A stretch of DNA of 64,000 bases, from the NCBI RefSeq assembly GCF_018966525.1, contig NZ_CP076607.1:2666001-2730000 (forward strand), written 5' to 3'. The translations under genes and the position numbers were made by a program. The stretch comes from Paenibacillus sophorae (lineage in GTDB: Bacteria; Bacillota; Bacilli; Paenibacillales; Paenibacillaceae). Of the stretch, positions 7,488 to 15,292 are shown piece after piece. Within the stretch, counting starts at the first letter, position 1; each line of letters opens with the position of its first letter. A model generated the notes under the pieces. It saw only the letters and a program-made list of their open reading frames with translations. It made no database searches and was not told the DNA's origin.

Positions 7488-8648
7488 TTAAGGATTCAGG
7501 CGGCCTGTACCTTCGGGGGTGATCGCAGGCGTAATGGAGATGCCGGTTGTGCCGGCTGCTCTGTAAGTTCCTCCGCTGTAAAGGCCATCTGTAGCATTGC
7601 CGCTGGAGCTGCCGCCGATAAATACTTGATAGTCCGTACCTAGATCTAGCTGATTGGAGCTGTAGAACAGGGTGCGATAGCTTTGGGCCGGGGCAAAGGT
7701 GACAATTTCACTGCCAGACTGTTCGATGTGGAGGAGTGTGCCTGCGTCCCAGGTGGAGCCAGTCTTTACAAACAATGAGGCTTGTGTGGAATCGCTATCG
7801 GGTGCTGCCAGGCTGTTCCCGCTGGCAATCACTGTACCGCCAGTGATGGCAAAGGAGCCTGCGGCATCAATACCGCCGTCTCCCATAACCGCACTGCCTT
7901 GGGAGATTACGGTACCGCCATTGATGTTGACTGTTCCATTGGAATCAATGCCGTCGCCATCGGCAATGACATTGACATAGCCTCCGTTGATGGTTATATC
8001 ATCATGAGCATTTATGCCGTCATCCGGAGCGGTTACTTTGATTGAACCGCCATTGACAATGATGTCATCATCGCTGGAAATTCCTTCATTGTTACTTCCG
8101 GTTACCACCAGAGCGCCTTCACCGTTAATGACCAATGTGTCGTTGGTGAACAAAGCCGCATCGTTCTCATCCGTGCTGCCGTCATCGGACAGCGAGTTCG
8201 TTGTGCCTGGCGTTAGTGTAATCGTCACTTCCTTGGCATCCGTTACAAGCAGGGCCGGCCCGGAAGAATTGGTGATGCTTATGCCACTTAGTATCAGGTT
8301 GACTCTTTCCTTGGTATTGATGTTCACCTGCCCATCAGTCAGGCTGCCGCTTAGAATGTAATTTCCTCCGGCTGTAATGTTAACCGTGCTGTCATCTACT
8401 GCCGCACCAGTGCCGCTGACGTTAATTGGATCGCCTAAAGCAATGGTTGTTCCATTACTTGCCGCATTTGCCGGATTCGCCGAGCCGGCAGGGGCGGTCG
8501 AACTGGCTGCGCCTATAGAGCTGGTTGGACTGGTCGATCTGGTAAAGCTAATACCATCCCCATCGGTTTTGCCTAGGGTACAGGAGGTAACAGCAGGTAT
8601 CAGTACTAACGACAACAGTATGGCTTTCACCGATTTTTTCACATTCAA
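7488..8648 (-). CDS. carbohydrate-binding domain lipoprotein (Cthe_2159-like)
   Basis: 386 residues. Signal peptide with lipobox (LIPAVTSC, Cys about 23), so lipid-anchored outside the membrane; then a Ser/Ala/Pro-rich linker to about residue 70. From there to the end runs a beta-helix of repeated turns with Asp-rich loops (LFTNDTLVINGEG, GISSDDDIIVNGGSI, GINAHDDITINGG, GIDSNGTVNINGG), the pattern of Clostridium thermocellum Cthe_2159 (a polysaccharide-binding protein with metal-binding Asp loops). Its promoter has the same regulator box as the adjoining two-component operon and the VTC operon. Confidence 0.85.
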   Translation of the reverse strand: MNVKKSVKAILLSLVLIPAVTSCTLGKTDGDGISFTRSTSPTSSIGAASSTAPAGSANPANAASNGTTIALGDPINVSGTGAAVDDSTVNITAGGNYILSGSLTDGQVNINTKERVNLILSGISITNSSGPALLVTDAKEVTITLTPGTTNSLSDDGSTDENDAALFTNDTLVINGEGALVVTGSNNEGISSDDDIIVNGGSIKVTAPDDGINAHDDITINGGYVNVIADGDGIDSNGTVNINGGTVISQGSAVMGDGGIDAAGSFAITGGTVIASGNSLAAPDSDSTQASLFVKTGSTWDAGTLLHIEQSGSEIVTFAPAQSYRTLFYSSNQLDLGTDYQVFIGGSSSGNATDGLYSGGTYRAAGTTGISITPAITPEGTGRLNP

Positions 8649-8680
8649 ATTCCTTTCCGATTGAAATCTGGCCTGTCCTT

Positions 8681-8714
8681 ACTGTACAACAATGAGCTTG
8701 AAATAAACTTAAAT
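8681..8714 (-). promoter_or_regulatory. promoter with OmpR/PhoB-like box, lipoprotein gene
   Basis: Read on the minus strand: ATTTAAGTTTATTTCAAG (box at 8694-8714), 10 nt, then TACAGT (-10, 8681-8686). The same direct-repeat box occurs before the other two transcription units of this locus. Confidence 0.65.
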
Positions 8715-8747
8715 TATGCGGGTCAGAGTATAAGATTCCGAAAAAAG

Positions 8748-8796
8748 AAAAATCCGCTTTCCACCCGGTGTACATATCCGAGGAGAGCGGATTTTT
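8748..8796. terminator. bidirectional terminator between sensor kinase and lipoprotein gene
   Basis: A 15-bp stem (AAAAATCCGCTTTCC with GGAGAGCGGATTTTT, one G-T pair) flanked by A and T runs. It ends the minus-strand regulator/kinase operon, so the lipoprotein gene needs its own promoter. Confidence 0.85.
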
Positions 8797-8824
8797 GATT
8801 AAAAGTTCGAAGTTAAGGCTTCAC

Positions 8825-10108
8825 CTAGTGGGGGAAATGCTCAGCGGACAGCGGCAGTTCAACCGTAAAGGACGTCCTTTCATTCAAAACACTTTTGACG
8901 GAGATCTTCCCGCCATGATGCTCCAGGATCGTCTTGGCAATCGCCAATCCGAGCCCATATCCTCCGCCGGCCCTTGATCTGGATTGATCTGAACGATAGA
9001 ACCGGTCAAAGATCTTATCGATATGCTCTTTCGTGATGCCCTCCCCGCTGTTGGTTACAATCAAAATAACCGTATTATGGATTTTCTTCAGCGTTACATC
9101 AACGGTTCCTCTAGGGTTGGTATATTTCAAAGCATTATCCAGCAGAATCATAATGACCTCTCTGATCTGTTCACTATTGCCGTAAACCGTCAAGCCGGGC
9201 TCAATATCATAAGACAATGAGATGTTATTTTCAAAACTCACGGCTTCCATGGTCAAGACGACATTTTCCAGAGTTTCACTGAAATTAAAGTTGGAAAAAA
9301 TCACTTTTGCCTCTGAATAGTCCATCTGCGTCAGATAGAGGAGGTCATTGGTTAAATGGGTCATTCTTTCGACCTCCGTCTTTATATAATGGAGCCATTT
9401 CGAATGTTCGTTTATGTGATCATCGCTGTTGGCTAATAATACATCCACATTCGTATTGATAACGGTAAGCGGAGTCTTGAGCTCATGCGACGCATCGGTA
9501 ATGAACTGCTTTTGCTTATCGAAGGCTTCTTTAATAGGCTTAATGGATTTGTTCGCGAAGAATTTGCTTATAAGGTAGATGATGATCAGCATTACCATTG
9601 CGACAAGAATAAAGGTATAGATAAGCTGTGTCAGGATGTATTCCTGCTTCGTTATTTCCAGGAAAATGACTACCCGGCCATCCTGAAAGGGCTGCATCAC
9701 AAAGGCCCAACAGTCGTCATCCAGCTTGAATTTGCCCTTATCGGAATGTCTGGACAGTGCGGCATTCATAGCCGAATTATAGAATTCTTCGCCCAGATCA
9801 TAATGTGAGAAGGGGGTAATTGAGCCCGTGCGATCCATTAGTAAAGCAAACGAAAAGGAAGTCTCATGCGAAGGATCTTCGGCATCCAAATCAAACGAAT
9901 GCTGGGAAGCATCGGGATCAGGCTGGTTACTCATCAGATTGCTGATTGTTTTTTGCTTCGACTTCGATATCTTGTACAGCTCCATATCAATGTCTTTCTG
10001 GACGGCGTTAGATGTTATGAAATATATGGAGGTAAAAGCAATCAGCATCATGACTGAAATGATAACCAGATTAAGAAGGAGAAATTTGTTTCTGAGCTGT
10101 TTAAACAT
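8825..10108 (-). CDS. sensor histidine kinase
   Basis: 427 residues. TM1 about 9-33, an extracellular sensor region of some 120 residues, TM2 about 158-182, then HisKA with ITDASHELKTPLTVI (phospho-His about 212), and a HATPase_c domain with N box (LLDNALKYTNP), G1 (NSGEGITKEHIDKIFDRF) and G2 (GGYGLGLAIAKTI). Downstream partner of the OmpR-type regulator encoded 39 nt upstream. The signal is unknown; the genes around it suggest cell-envelope state. Confidence 0.93.
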   Translation of the reverse strand: MFKQLRNKFLLLNLVIISVMMLIAFTSIYFITSNAVQKDIDMELYKISKSKQKTISNLMSNQPDPDASQHSFDLDAEDPSHETSFSFALLMDRTGSITPFSHYDLGEEFYNSAMNAALSRHSDKGKFKLDDDCWAFVMQPFQDGRVVIFLEITKQEYILTQLIYTFILVAMVMLIIIYLISKFFANKSIKPIKEAFDKQKQFITDASHELKTPLTVINTNVDVLLANSDDHINEHSKWLHYIKTEVERMTHLTNDLLYLTQMDYSEAKVIFSNFNFSETLENVVLTMEAVSFENNISLSYDIEPGLTVYGNSEQIREVIMILLDNALKYTNPRGTVDVTLKKIHNTVILIVTNSGEGITKEHIDKIFDRFYRSDQSRSRAGGGYGLGLAIAKTILEHHGGKISVKSVLNERTSFTVELPLSAEHFPH

Positions 10109-10147
10109 CCTATACCCTCTTTATATTGTTATCCATGGAGAACATGG

Positions 10148-10831
10148 TTACTTGGCTGGCTGATATTCCAAAATGTATCCTACACCGCGCACGGTGCTGA
10201 TGATTACCGCCGAATGTAAAAATGCAAGTTTCTTTCTTAAAAAGGAAACATAGACCTCGACATTGTTATATTCCGCGTTGGAATCAATGCCCCAGAGCTT
10301 TTCAATAATAAGTTCTTTGGGTGTTACCGCGTTCTTGCGATTGATGAAGAGTGCCAGAAGATCGTTTTCCTTTAAGATTAATTTTACCTCTTTGCCACCC
10401 CTGGATAGTTTAAGGTTGGAAGGATTTAATTCAATATCTCCAAACTTTAAGCTGTTATCCTCCAGAACCTCCCATTTCCGTCTGGACATCGCTCTAATTC
10501 TTGCCAGAAGCTCCTCCGTTGCAAAAGGCTTTGCCAAATAATCGTCGGCCCCGCTGTCCAGGCCAATTACTTTATCTGAAATTTCACCCTTGGCTGTAAG
10601 CAGGATCACCGGGGTTGAAAGACCTTCTTTTCTTATATTTTTCAGTATGTTAATACCGTCCATTTTAGGCAGCATAATATCCAATATGATCAAGTCATAA
10701 ATATTGCTCAGCGCATAATCAAGTCCGGACTCTCCGTCATGAACGGCATCCACAGTATAATTATTCTTTTTAAGAATTTGCGTCAAAGCCTCCGTTAAAT
10801 GAAGCTCATCTTCTACAAATAGTATCCTCAC
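10148..10831 (-). CDS. OmpR family response regulator
   Basis: 227 residues. Receiver domain with acidic pair (FVEDE), phospho-acceptor Asp51 in LIILDIMLPKMDG, conserved Thr and Lys (LLTAKGE, YLAKPF); then a winged-helix DNA-binding domain (LKENDLLALFINRKNAVTPK, VEVYVSFLRKKL, TVRGVGYIL). It is first in a two-gene operon with the histidine kinase and is preceded by one of the three boxes it probably binds. Likely autoregulated. Confidence 0.94.
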   Translation of the reverse strand: MRILFVEDELHLTEALTQILKKNNYTVDAVHDGESGLDYALSNIYDLIILDIMLPKMDGINILKNIRKEGLSTPVILLTAKGEISDKVIGLDSGADDYLAKPFATEELLARIRAMSRRKWEVLEDNSLKFGDIELNPSNLKLSRGGKEVKLILKENDLLALFINRKNAVTPKELIIEKLWGIDSNAEYNNVEVYVSFLRKKLAFLHSAVIISTVRGVGYILEYQPAK

Positions 10832-10871
10832 CGCACATGACCTCGATCTCCGAATGGGCTGATATCCCTGA

Positions 10872-10906
10872 TTATATCACAGCAAACCTTAAAACAATCT
10901 TAAATG
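10872..10906 (-). promoter_or_regulatory. promoter with OmpR/PhoB-like box, regulator/kinase operon
   Basis: Read on the minus strand: ATTTAAGATTGTTTTAAGG (box at 10885-10906), 11 nt, then TATAAT (10872-10877). It nearly mirrors the plus-strand box at 10930-10950. Confidence 0.7.
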
Positions 10907-10929
10907 ACCGCTCGTACATAAAGCTCTCT

Positions 10930-10963
10930 ATTTAAGATTTGTTAAAGGTTCTACCCTTAGAAT
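10930..10963 (+). promoter_or_regulatory. promoter with OmpR/PhoB-like box, VTC operon
   Basis: ATTTAAGATTTGTTAAAGG (10930-10950), 10 nt, then TAGAAT (10958-10963). No good -35 is present, as expected for an activator-dependent promoter. Confidence 0.7.
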
Positions 10964-11025
10964 CAAATCAATCAATCTATGCTTACCGGTATGAGAGGGA
11001 ATTTTGTTGTGAAGGAGAGGCTATC

Positions 11026-11826
11026 ATGGCTATTGAGGTTTTTAACAGATATGAAGGCAAGTTCTTAATCGATCAAGCGCTGTATGAACAAATTGAGCAT
11101 AAGCTTCGGCAGTATATGGAGCTAACGGAGTTTAACCGAATGAATGGATTTTATCATATAACGAATCTCTATTATGACACCGGGGACAATCAATTAATAA
11201 GGCATTCCTTATCCAGACCTCAATATAAGCAAAAATTTCGCATCAGGGCCTATGGCGTGCCAAAGGGAGAGGAGAAAGTATTTTTGGAGATTAAGAAAAA
11301 GGTATGCGGCTTGGTTAACAAGAGGAGAACACAAATCACGCTTGACGAAGCCTATGATTTCATCGCTTCAGGAATAAGACCCGAGCTGAAGTCCTATATG
11401 AACAAGCAGGTCATCAATGAAATAGCCTATAGTTTACAGCTATATGATCTTGAGCCCAAGCTGTATATCGCTTATGAAAGACAAGCCTTTTTTGGCAAAG
11501 AAGACCGCGGGCTAAGAATCACTTTCGATACCAATATAAGGACAAGAAGATCCGAATTGAAGCTTGAAGACGGCGACCATGGAGAAGCTCTATTGGAGAG
11601 AAATCAATGGCTTATGGAGGTAAAGACAGAAAGAAATGTTCCGCTATGGCTGTCCAAATTGCTGTCGGAATATAAGGTCTTCAGGACGCGTTTTTCTAAA
11701 TACGGCAGTGAATATGAACGAATGCTGGCAGACAACAGAAGAGAGAAGGGAGAACGAATCGAATGTTTGACTCCATATCAGGCAGCTTATTCGGCTCAGC
11801 CGCAGCTGGCTCATCAGTATCTATAA
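11026..11826 (+). CDS. VTC domain (polyphosphate polymerase-like) protein
   Basis: 266 residues from ATG 11026, with AAGGAGAGG upstream. It shows the triphosphate-tunnel pattern of the VTC domain: R-x-E-x-K in NRYEGKFLID, basic strand FRIRAYG, acidic/basic strands VFLEIKKKVCGLVNKRRTQI, YIAYERQAFFG, LRITFDTNIRTR, and LMEVKTERNVPLWL near the end. In yeast Vtc4 this fold makes polyphosphate from ATP; the bacterial relatives next to DUF4956 genes are not characterised. Cytoplasmic. It overlaps the next gene by 64 nt, so translation is probably coupled. Confidence 0.88.
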   Translation: MAIEVFNRYEGKFLIDQALYEQIEHKLRQYMELTEFNRMNGFYHITNLYYDTGDNQLIRHSLSRPQYKQKFRIRAYGVPKGEEKVFLEIKKKVCGLVNKRRTQITLDEAYDFIASGIRPELKSYMNKQVINEIAYSLQLYDLEPKLYIAYERQAFFGKEDRGLRITFDTNIRTRRSELKLEDGDHGEALLERNQWLMEVKTERNVPLWLSKLLSEYKVFRTRFSKYGSEYERMLADNRREKGERIECLTPYQAAYSAQPQLAHQYL

Positions 11827-12464
11827 TGCATGCGGTTTTGACCCTTGCGGTGTCCTTTGTTCTGGGGGGACTGATCAGCCTTACATATATGAAAACCTGC
11901 AATAGAAACGGATATTCCCAGAATTTTGCGCTCACTCTTGTTATCGTACCCACCGTTGTAGCTATCATCATCCTTTTGATCGGCAACAATATCGCGCGTG
12001 CTTTCAGTTTGGCGGGAGCCTTCTCCATTATCAGGTTCAGAAGCGCACCGGGAGATTCGAAGGATATCGCTTATGTGTTATTTACGATGGCTACCGGCCT
12101 GGCTTGCGGCGTCGGCACTTATGGATATGCGGTGCTTTTTACCCTGTTCCTCTGCCTGCTAATGGTGATTCTTCATTATTTCAAGTTTGGGGCCGCCAAG
12201 ACTCCCCGGAAGCTGCTGAAAATTACCATTCCCGAGGATTTGAACTATGAGGGGGCTTTCAATGATCTGTTCTCCAAATTTACGATAGAGCATGAGCTGA
12301 TTAAGGTCAGAACGATGGATTTGGGCAGCCTGTATCAGCTTGTCTACACCGTTTCCATGGATAAACAGATCAGTCAGAAAGAATTTCTGGATGAACTGAG
12401 GTGCAGAAACGGCAACCTGAACATTGTTTTATCCATGTATGCCGAAGCAGACGGGGGATTTTAA
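11763..12464 (+). CDS. DUF4956 family membrane protein
   Basis: 233 residues. The start is ATG 11763 inside the VTC gene, with AAGGGAG upstream; an internal ATG at 11826 is less likely because families of this kind begin FDSI. Three to four membrane helices (about 22-45, 60-85, 110-135), the family motif GAFSIIRFRSAPGDSKDIAY after the second, then a cytoplasmic alpha/beta tail (KITIPEDLNYEGAFNDLFSK). DUF4956 proteins co-occur with VTC proteins; a role in moving or sensing the polymer product is an inference. Confidence 0.88.
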   Translation: MFDSISGSLFGSAAAGSSVSIMHAVLTLAVSFVLGGLISLTYMKTCNRNGYSQNFALTLVIVPTVVAIIILLIGNNIARAFSLAGAFSIIRFRSAPGDSKDIAYVLFTMATGLACGVGTYGYAVLFTLFLCLLMVILHYFKFGAAKTPRKLLKITIPEDLNYEGAFNDLFSKFTIEHELIKVRTMDLGSLYQLVYTVSMDKQISQKEFLDELRCRNGNLNIVLSMYAEADGGF

Positions 12465-12465
12465 C

Positions 12466-13401
12466 TTGAAGTGGGCGAATGCGATCAGGAAAAAGAGATG
12501 GAAAAAAGTAACGATCATCACTGCGGCGGTTCTCTTGATCATAGCAGCAATCTTGTATCAGCTGGCTTACCGGTATTTGATTGACAGAGTTGAGGCCACG
12601 GCAAGAGACAGCACACCAAGTACGATAACGGAGCAGCCGTCCGGAACTGTCGAATATGATGATTGGAATTATAAAAGCGACAGCGTGCAGATAAGCATCG
12701 ATGAAATTGTAAAAGGAACCGGCGCGGACAAAATCACTTATTTTGTGGCAGATGTGAGACTGGGTGATTCTTCCATGGTGTATTCCGCCTTTGCGGAAAA
12801 TAAAGTGGGACGAAACATTGTGGAAACGACGTCAAAAATTGCCCGGGATCATGACGCCGTGTTAGCCATTAATGGCGATTATTACGGATTTCGGGGTGAC
12901 GGCATTTTAATAAGGAATGGAACCTTATACAGAAATAATCCCGCACGCACAGCGGCGGCGTTTTTTAGAGACGGAAGCATGAAGATTTTTGATGAAAAGG
13001 GCAGTTCGGCGGAGCAGCTGCTTGCTGAGGGAGTGACCAATACCTTTTCCTTTGGGCCGGTGCTGGTCAGAGATGGAACGCTCTTAACGAACTTTGGTCA
13101 TATGGAAGTGGATACGAACTTCGGCAACCATTCGATTCAAGGATCGCACCCCAGAACCGGCATTGGAATGATTGAACCCGGTCACTACGTGTTCGTTGTT
13201 GTAGACGGAAGGATGGAAAATTACAGCAGGGGAATGACCCTTGCGGAGTTTGCACAGGTTTTCGCGGACCTTGGTGCGGTGGAGGCCTATAACCTTGACG
13301 GAGGAGGTTCATCAACCATGTACTTTATGGGCAGGGTGGTCAATAATCCGCTCGGAAAAGGCCAGGAACGCAGAATAAGCGACATTATCTATGTAAGATG
13401 A
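12466..13401 (+). CDS. phosphodiester glycosidase (NAGPA) family membrane protein
   Basis: 311 residues from TTG 12466, with GGGGGA 7 nt upstream; an upstream start would overlap the preceding gene. One TM helix (about 14-32) anchors a large extracellular domain. The NAGPA-type core is clear: DHDAVLAINGDYYGFRGDGI, AAFFRDGSMKIF, HPRTGIGMIEPGHYVFVVVD, and LGAVEAYNLDGGGSSTMYF. Relatives remove sugar-phosphate caps or process cell-wall glycopolymers. The stop codon lies inside the left end of repeat copy 2, so the C-terminus may have been set by that insertion. Confidence 0.9.
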   Translation: MKWANAIRKKRWKKVTIITAAVLLIIAAILYQLAYRYLIDRVEATARDSTPSTITEQPSGTVEYDDWNYKSDSVQISIDEIVKGTGADKITYFVADVRLGDSSMVYSAFAENKVGRNIVETTSKIARDHDAVLAINGDYYGFRGDGILIRNGTLYRNNPARTAAAFFRDGSMKIFDEKGSSAEQLLAEGVTNTFSFGPVLVRDGTLLTNFGHMEVDTNFGNHSIQGSHPRTGIGMIEPGHYVFVVVDGRMENYSRGMTLAEFAQVFADLGAVEAYNLDGGGSSTMYFMGRVVNNPLGKGQERRISDIIYVR

Positions 13402-13602
13402 ACATGAAAAATGACATAAAGGAAAGGAGTAACGAAGGGGAAGTTTGGAACTGTAGGAGCGATAGCGACCGCCTTTGTCTCCGGATTTCATCCGCAAAGA
13501 GCGGTATAGATTAAGAAATCTGGAGACAACAGCGGCCGGAAGTCCAAACATTCCTCGAAGTTACGATCGACACCTAAATGTAAAAATTTCAAGTTCATTT
13601 TA
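13394..13602. repeat. dispersed structured repeat, copy 2
   Basis: Terminal inverted repeats TAAGATGAACATGAAA (left) and TTTCAAGTTCATTTTA (right). Inside are GTTTGG/CCAAAC, GTAAC/GTTAC and the 13-bp GTCTCCGGATTTC/GAAATCTGGAGAC stem. The optional hairpin module of copies 1 and 3 (about 40 nt) is absent. It lies between the phosphodiester glycosidase and GT2-GtrA genes and contains the former's stop codon. Confidence 0.88.
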
Positions 13603-13647
13603 TCTATGTCAAATAAGAAGATAATTCATCTTAGGATGTGAATACTT

Positions 13648-14712
13648 ATGATCATATTAATCCCGGCCTATGAGCCGGATCTGAGGTTAATTAAACTGAT
13701 TCGGGATTTAAAGAAGAAGTGTGATTACCGGATCGTACTGGTTGATGACGGCAGCGGCGATGCGTATCGCAGCCTATTTGATGCGGCGGTTAGAATGGGC
13801 TGCGTCTTATTGACCCATCAAGTAAATGAAGGCAAGGGACAGGCTCTTAAGACGGGATTTCGCTATATTCAGCATATCGGAGAGCAGGAGGGTGTGATCT
13901 GTGCCGATTGCGACGGCCAGCATCTGCCCGCGGATATCATTAGAGTTGCTGAAGCCGTAAAGAATCACAGGGGCTGCGTTGTTCTGGGCATTCGGCGGTT
14001 CATCGGACAAGTACCGTTTCGAAGCCGATTTGGTAATAGTGTAACAAGAATGGTGTTTTCTTTTGTAAGCGGTCTGAAGATTTATGATACCCAAACAGGA
14101 CTTCGGGGTTATTCTGCCGATATGCTCAAATGGTTATGCGATATTCCCGGCAAAAGATTCGAATATGAGATGAATATGCTGCTGGAAGCTGGCCCTTGCG
14201 GTTACGGTCTGCGCGAAGTGAATATCAACACGGTATATTTGAACGACAACAAGTCGTCTCATTTTCAGCCGCTTCGGGATTCGGTCCGAATCTATTGGCC
14301 GATTATTAAATTCAGCATGTCCTCAATCGTATCCGCAGTGCTCGATTTTGTCTTGCTTGCCATTTTGCAAATACTGACGGCCAATTTACTCTTGTCGGTG
14401 GCAGTGGCCCGCCTTGGCAGCGCCGCCGTTAATTATTCCTTGAACAATGCCTATGTATTTTCCAGGCAGAGATCTTCCCCCGTCAATAAATCCCTGCCAA
14501 GATACGCTGTACTGGCTATAGTGATCATGCTGGTTAACTATGAAATTATTTATGCATACCATGAGGTCATTGGAATGCCGGTCGTCCTGGCCAAGATTTT
14601 TACCGAGGCTACCCTATTTTCATTTAGTTTTTGGTCCCAGAGAAAATTTGTTTTTAATCTGAAGAGGCCAAGCGTGAAGAGGGCAAGCGTGAAGAGGTCG
14701 AGCAGGCTATGA
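13648..14712 (+). CDS. GT2 glycosyltransferase fused to GtrA-like membrane domain
   Basis: 354 residues. Residues 1-215 are a GT-A fold family 2 transferase of the dolichol/polyprenyl-phosphate mannosyl- or glucosyltransferase type (PAYEPDLRLIKLI, LVDDGSGD, CADCDGQHLPADI, DTQTGLRGY). Residues about 225-340 are a GtrA-like four-helix membrane domain (ending FSFSFWSQRKFVF), which moves lipid-linked sugars. The fusion would make and flip a polyprenyl-phosphate sugar. The tail carries a small repeat (PSVKRASVKRSS). Probably part of the VTC-locus envelope pathway. Confidence 0.9.
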   Translation: MIILIPAYEPDLRLIKLIRDLKKKCDYRIVLVDDGSGDAYRSLFDAAVRMGCVLLTHQVNEGKGQALKTGFRYIQHIGEQEGVICADCDGQHLPADIIRVAEAVKNHRGCVVLGIRRFIGQVPFRSRFGNSVTRMVFSFVSGLKIYDTQTGLRGYSADMLKWLCDIPGKRFEYEMNMLLEAGPCGYGLREVNINTVYLNDNKSSHFQPLRDSVRIYWPIIKFSMSSIVSAVLDFVLLAILQILTANLLLSVAVARLGSAAVNYSLNNAYVFSRQRSSPVNKSLPRYAVLAIVIMLVNYEIIYAYHEVIGMPVVLAKIFTEATLFSFSFWSQRKFVFNLKRPSVKRASVKRSSRL

Positions 14713-14726
14713 AGAAGCAAAAGAAT

Positions 14727-14768
14727 AATCGCCTTGCCCTTTGTTGAATAGGGACAAGGCGATTTTTT
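14727..14768 (+). terminator. intrinsic terminator after GT2-GtrA gene
   Basis: AATCGCCTTGCCC pairs with GGGACAAGGCGATT (one bulge), followed by a T run. Confidence 0.88.
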
Positions 14769-14813
14769 AGTTAGCCGTCTCGATTGCAATCCGTTATCGA
14801 AAGTGAAGATATC

Positions 14814-15230
14814 CTATTTGCCGGTTTTTCTCATCAATTGGATATCACCAATTTCATTGGTAAAGCCCCATTTTTCATACAAAGATATTTTGTCAGACTT
14901 ACAATATAGTTCAAGGTGTTGTACAGACTGAAGTTTAGGGTGTGTCGTTACTTGATCTAGCAGTACTCGCCCCAAGCCGTTTCCTTGATACTCTTCATGA
15001 ATAATAACATCAAATATTAAAGCTTTATAGACAAAATCGGAAAGTACACGTATAAAACCAATAAGTCTATTAGTAATGTTGTCACATATTCCAATGAGGA
15101 TATCCGTGTGTTCAAGCATTACAATTATATCTTCAAGCTTTCTGGTATTTGTCCACCATTCTTGTTGGTATAGTTCGTAGAGCTCTATGATTTGCTGCTC
15201 ATCTAATGTTGAGATGATCTTGTAATCCAT
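14814..15230 (-). CDS. GNAT family N-acetyltransferase
   Basis: 138 residues from the ATG at 15230 (AAGGGA upstream); a longer frame reaching 15296 would overlap the chemoreceptor gene. GNAT features: acetyl-CoA binding turn QGNGLGRVLL (the Q/RxxGxG/A motif), preceded by the beta-4 strand ALIFDVIIHEE, and the C-terminal ELYCKSDKISLYEKWGF. The acceptor is unknown. Noticeably more AT-rich than its neighbours. Confidence 0.85.
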   Translation of the reverse strand: MDYKIISTLDEQQIIELYELYQQEWWTNTRKLEDIIVMLEHTDILIGICDNITNRLIGFIRVLSDFVYKALIFDVIIHEEYQGNGLGRVLLDQVTTHPKLQSVQHLELYCKSDKISLYEKWGFTNEIGDIQLMRKTGK

Positions 15231-15292
15231 ATATACTTCATTCCCTTCAAAATGTCTCTTTCCTGTAAGTATGAGCGAAGGGAGGAGAGAGT

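Noticed and set aside
13312..13551. 79-codon minus-strand frame, with similar ones at 2199-2396 and 23674-23901
   Set aside because: All fall in the dispersed repeat, differ in frame continuity where the optional hairpin is missing, and lack start signals; shared residues reflect the DNA repeat.
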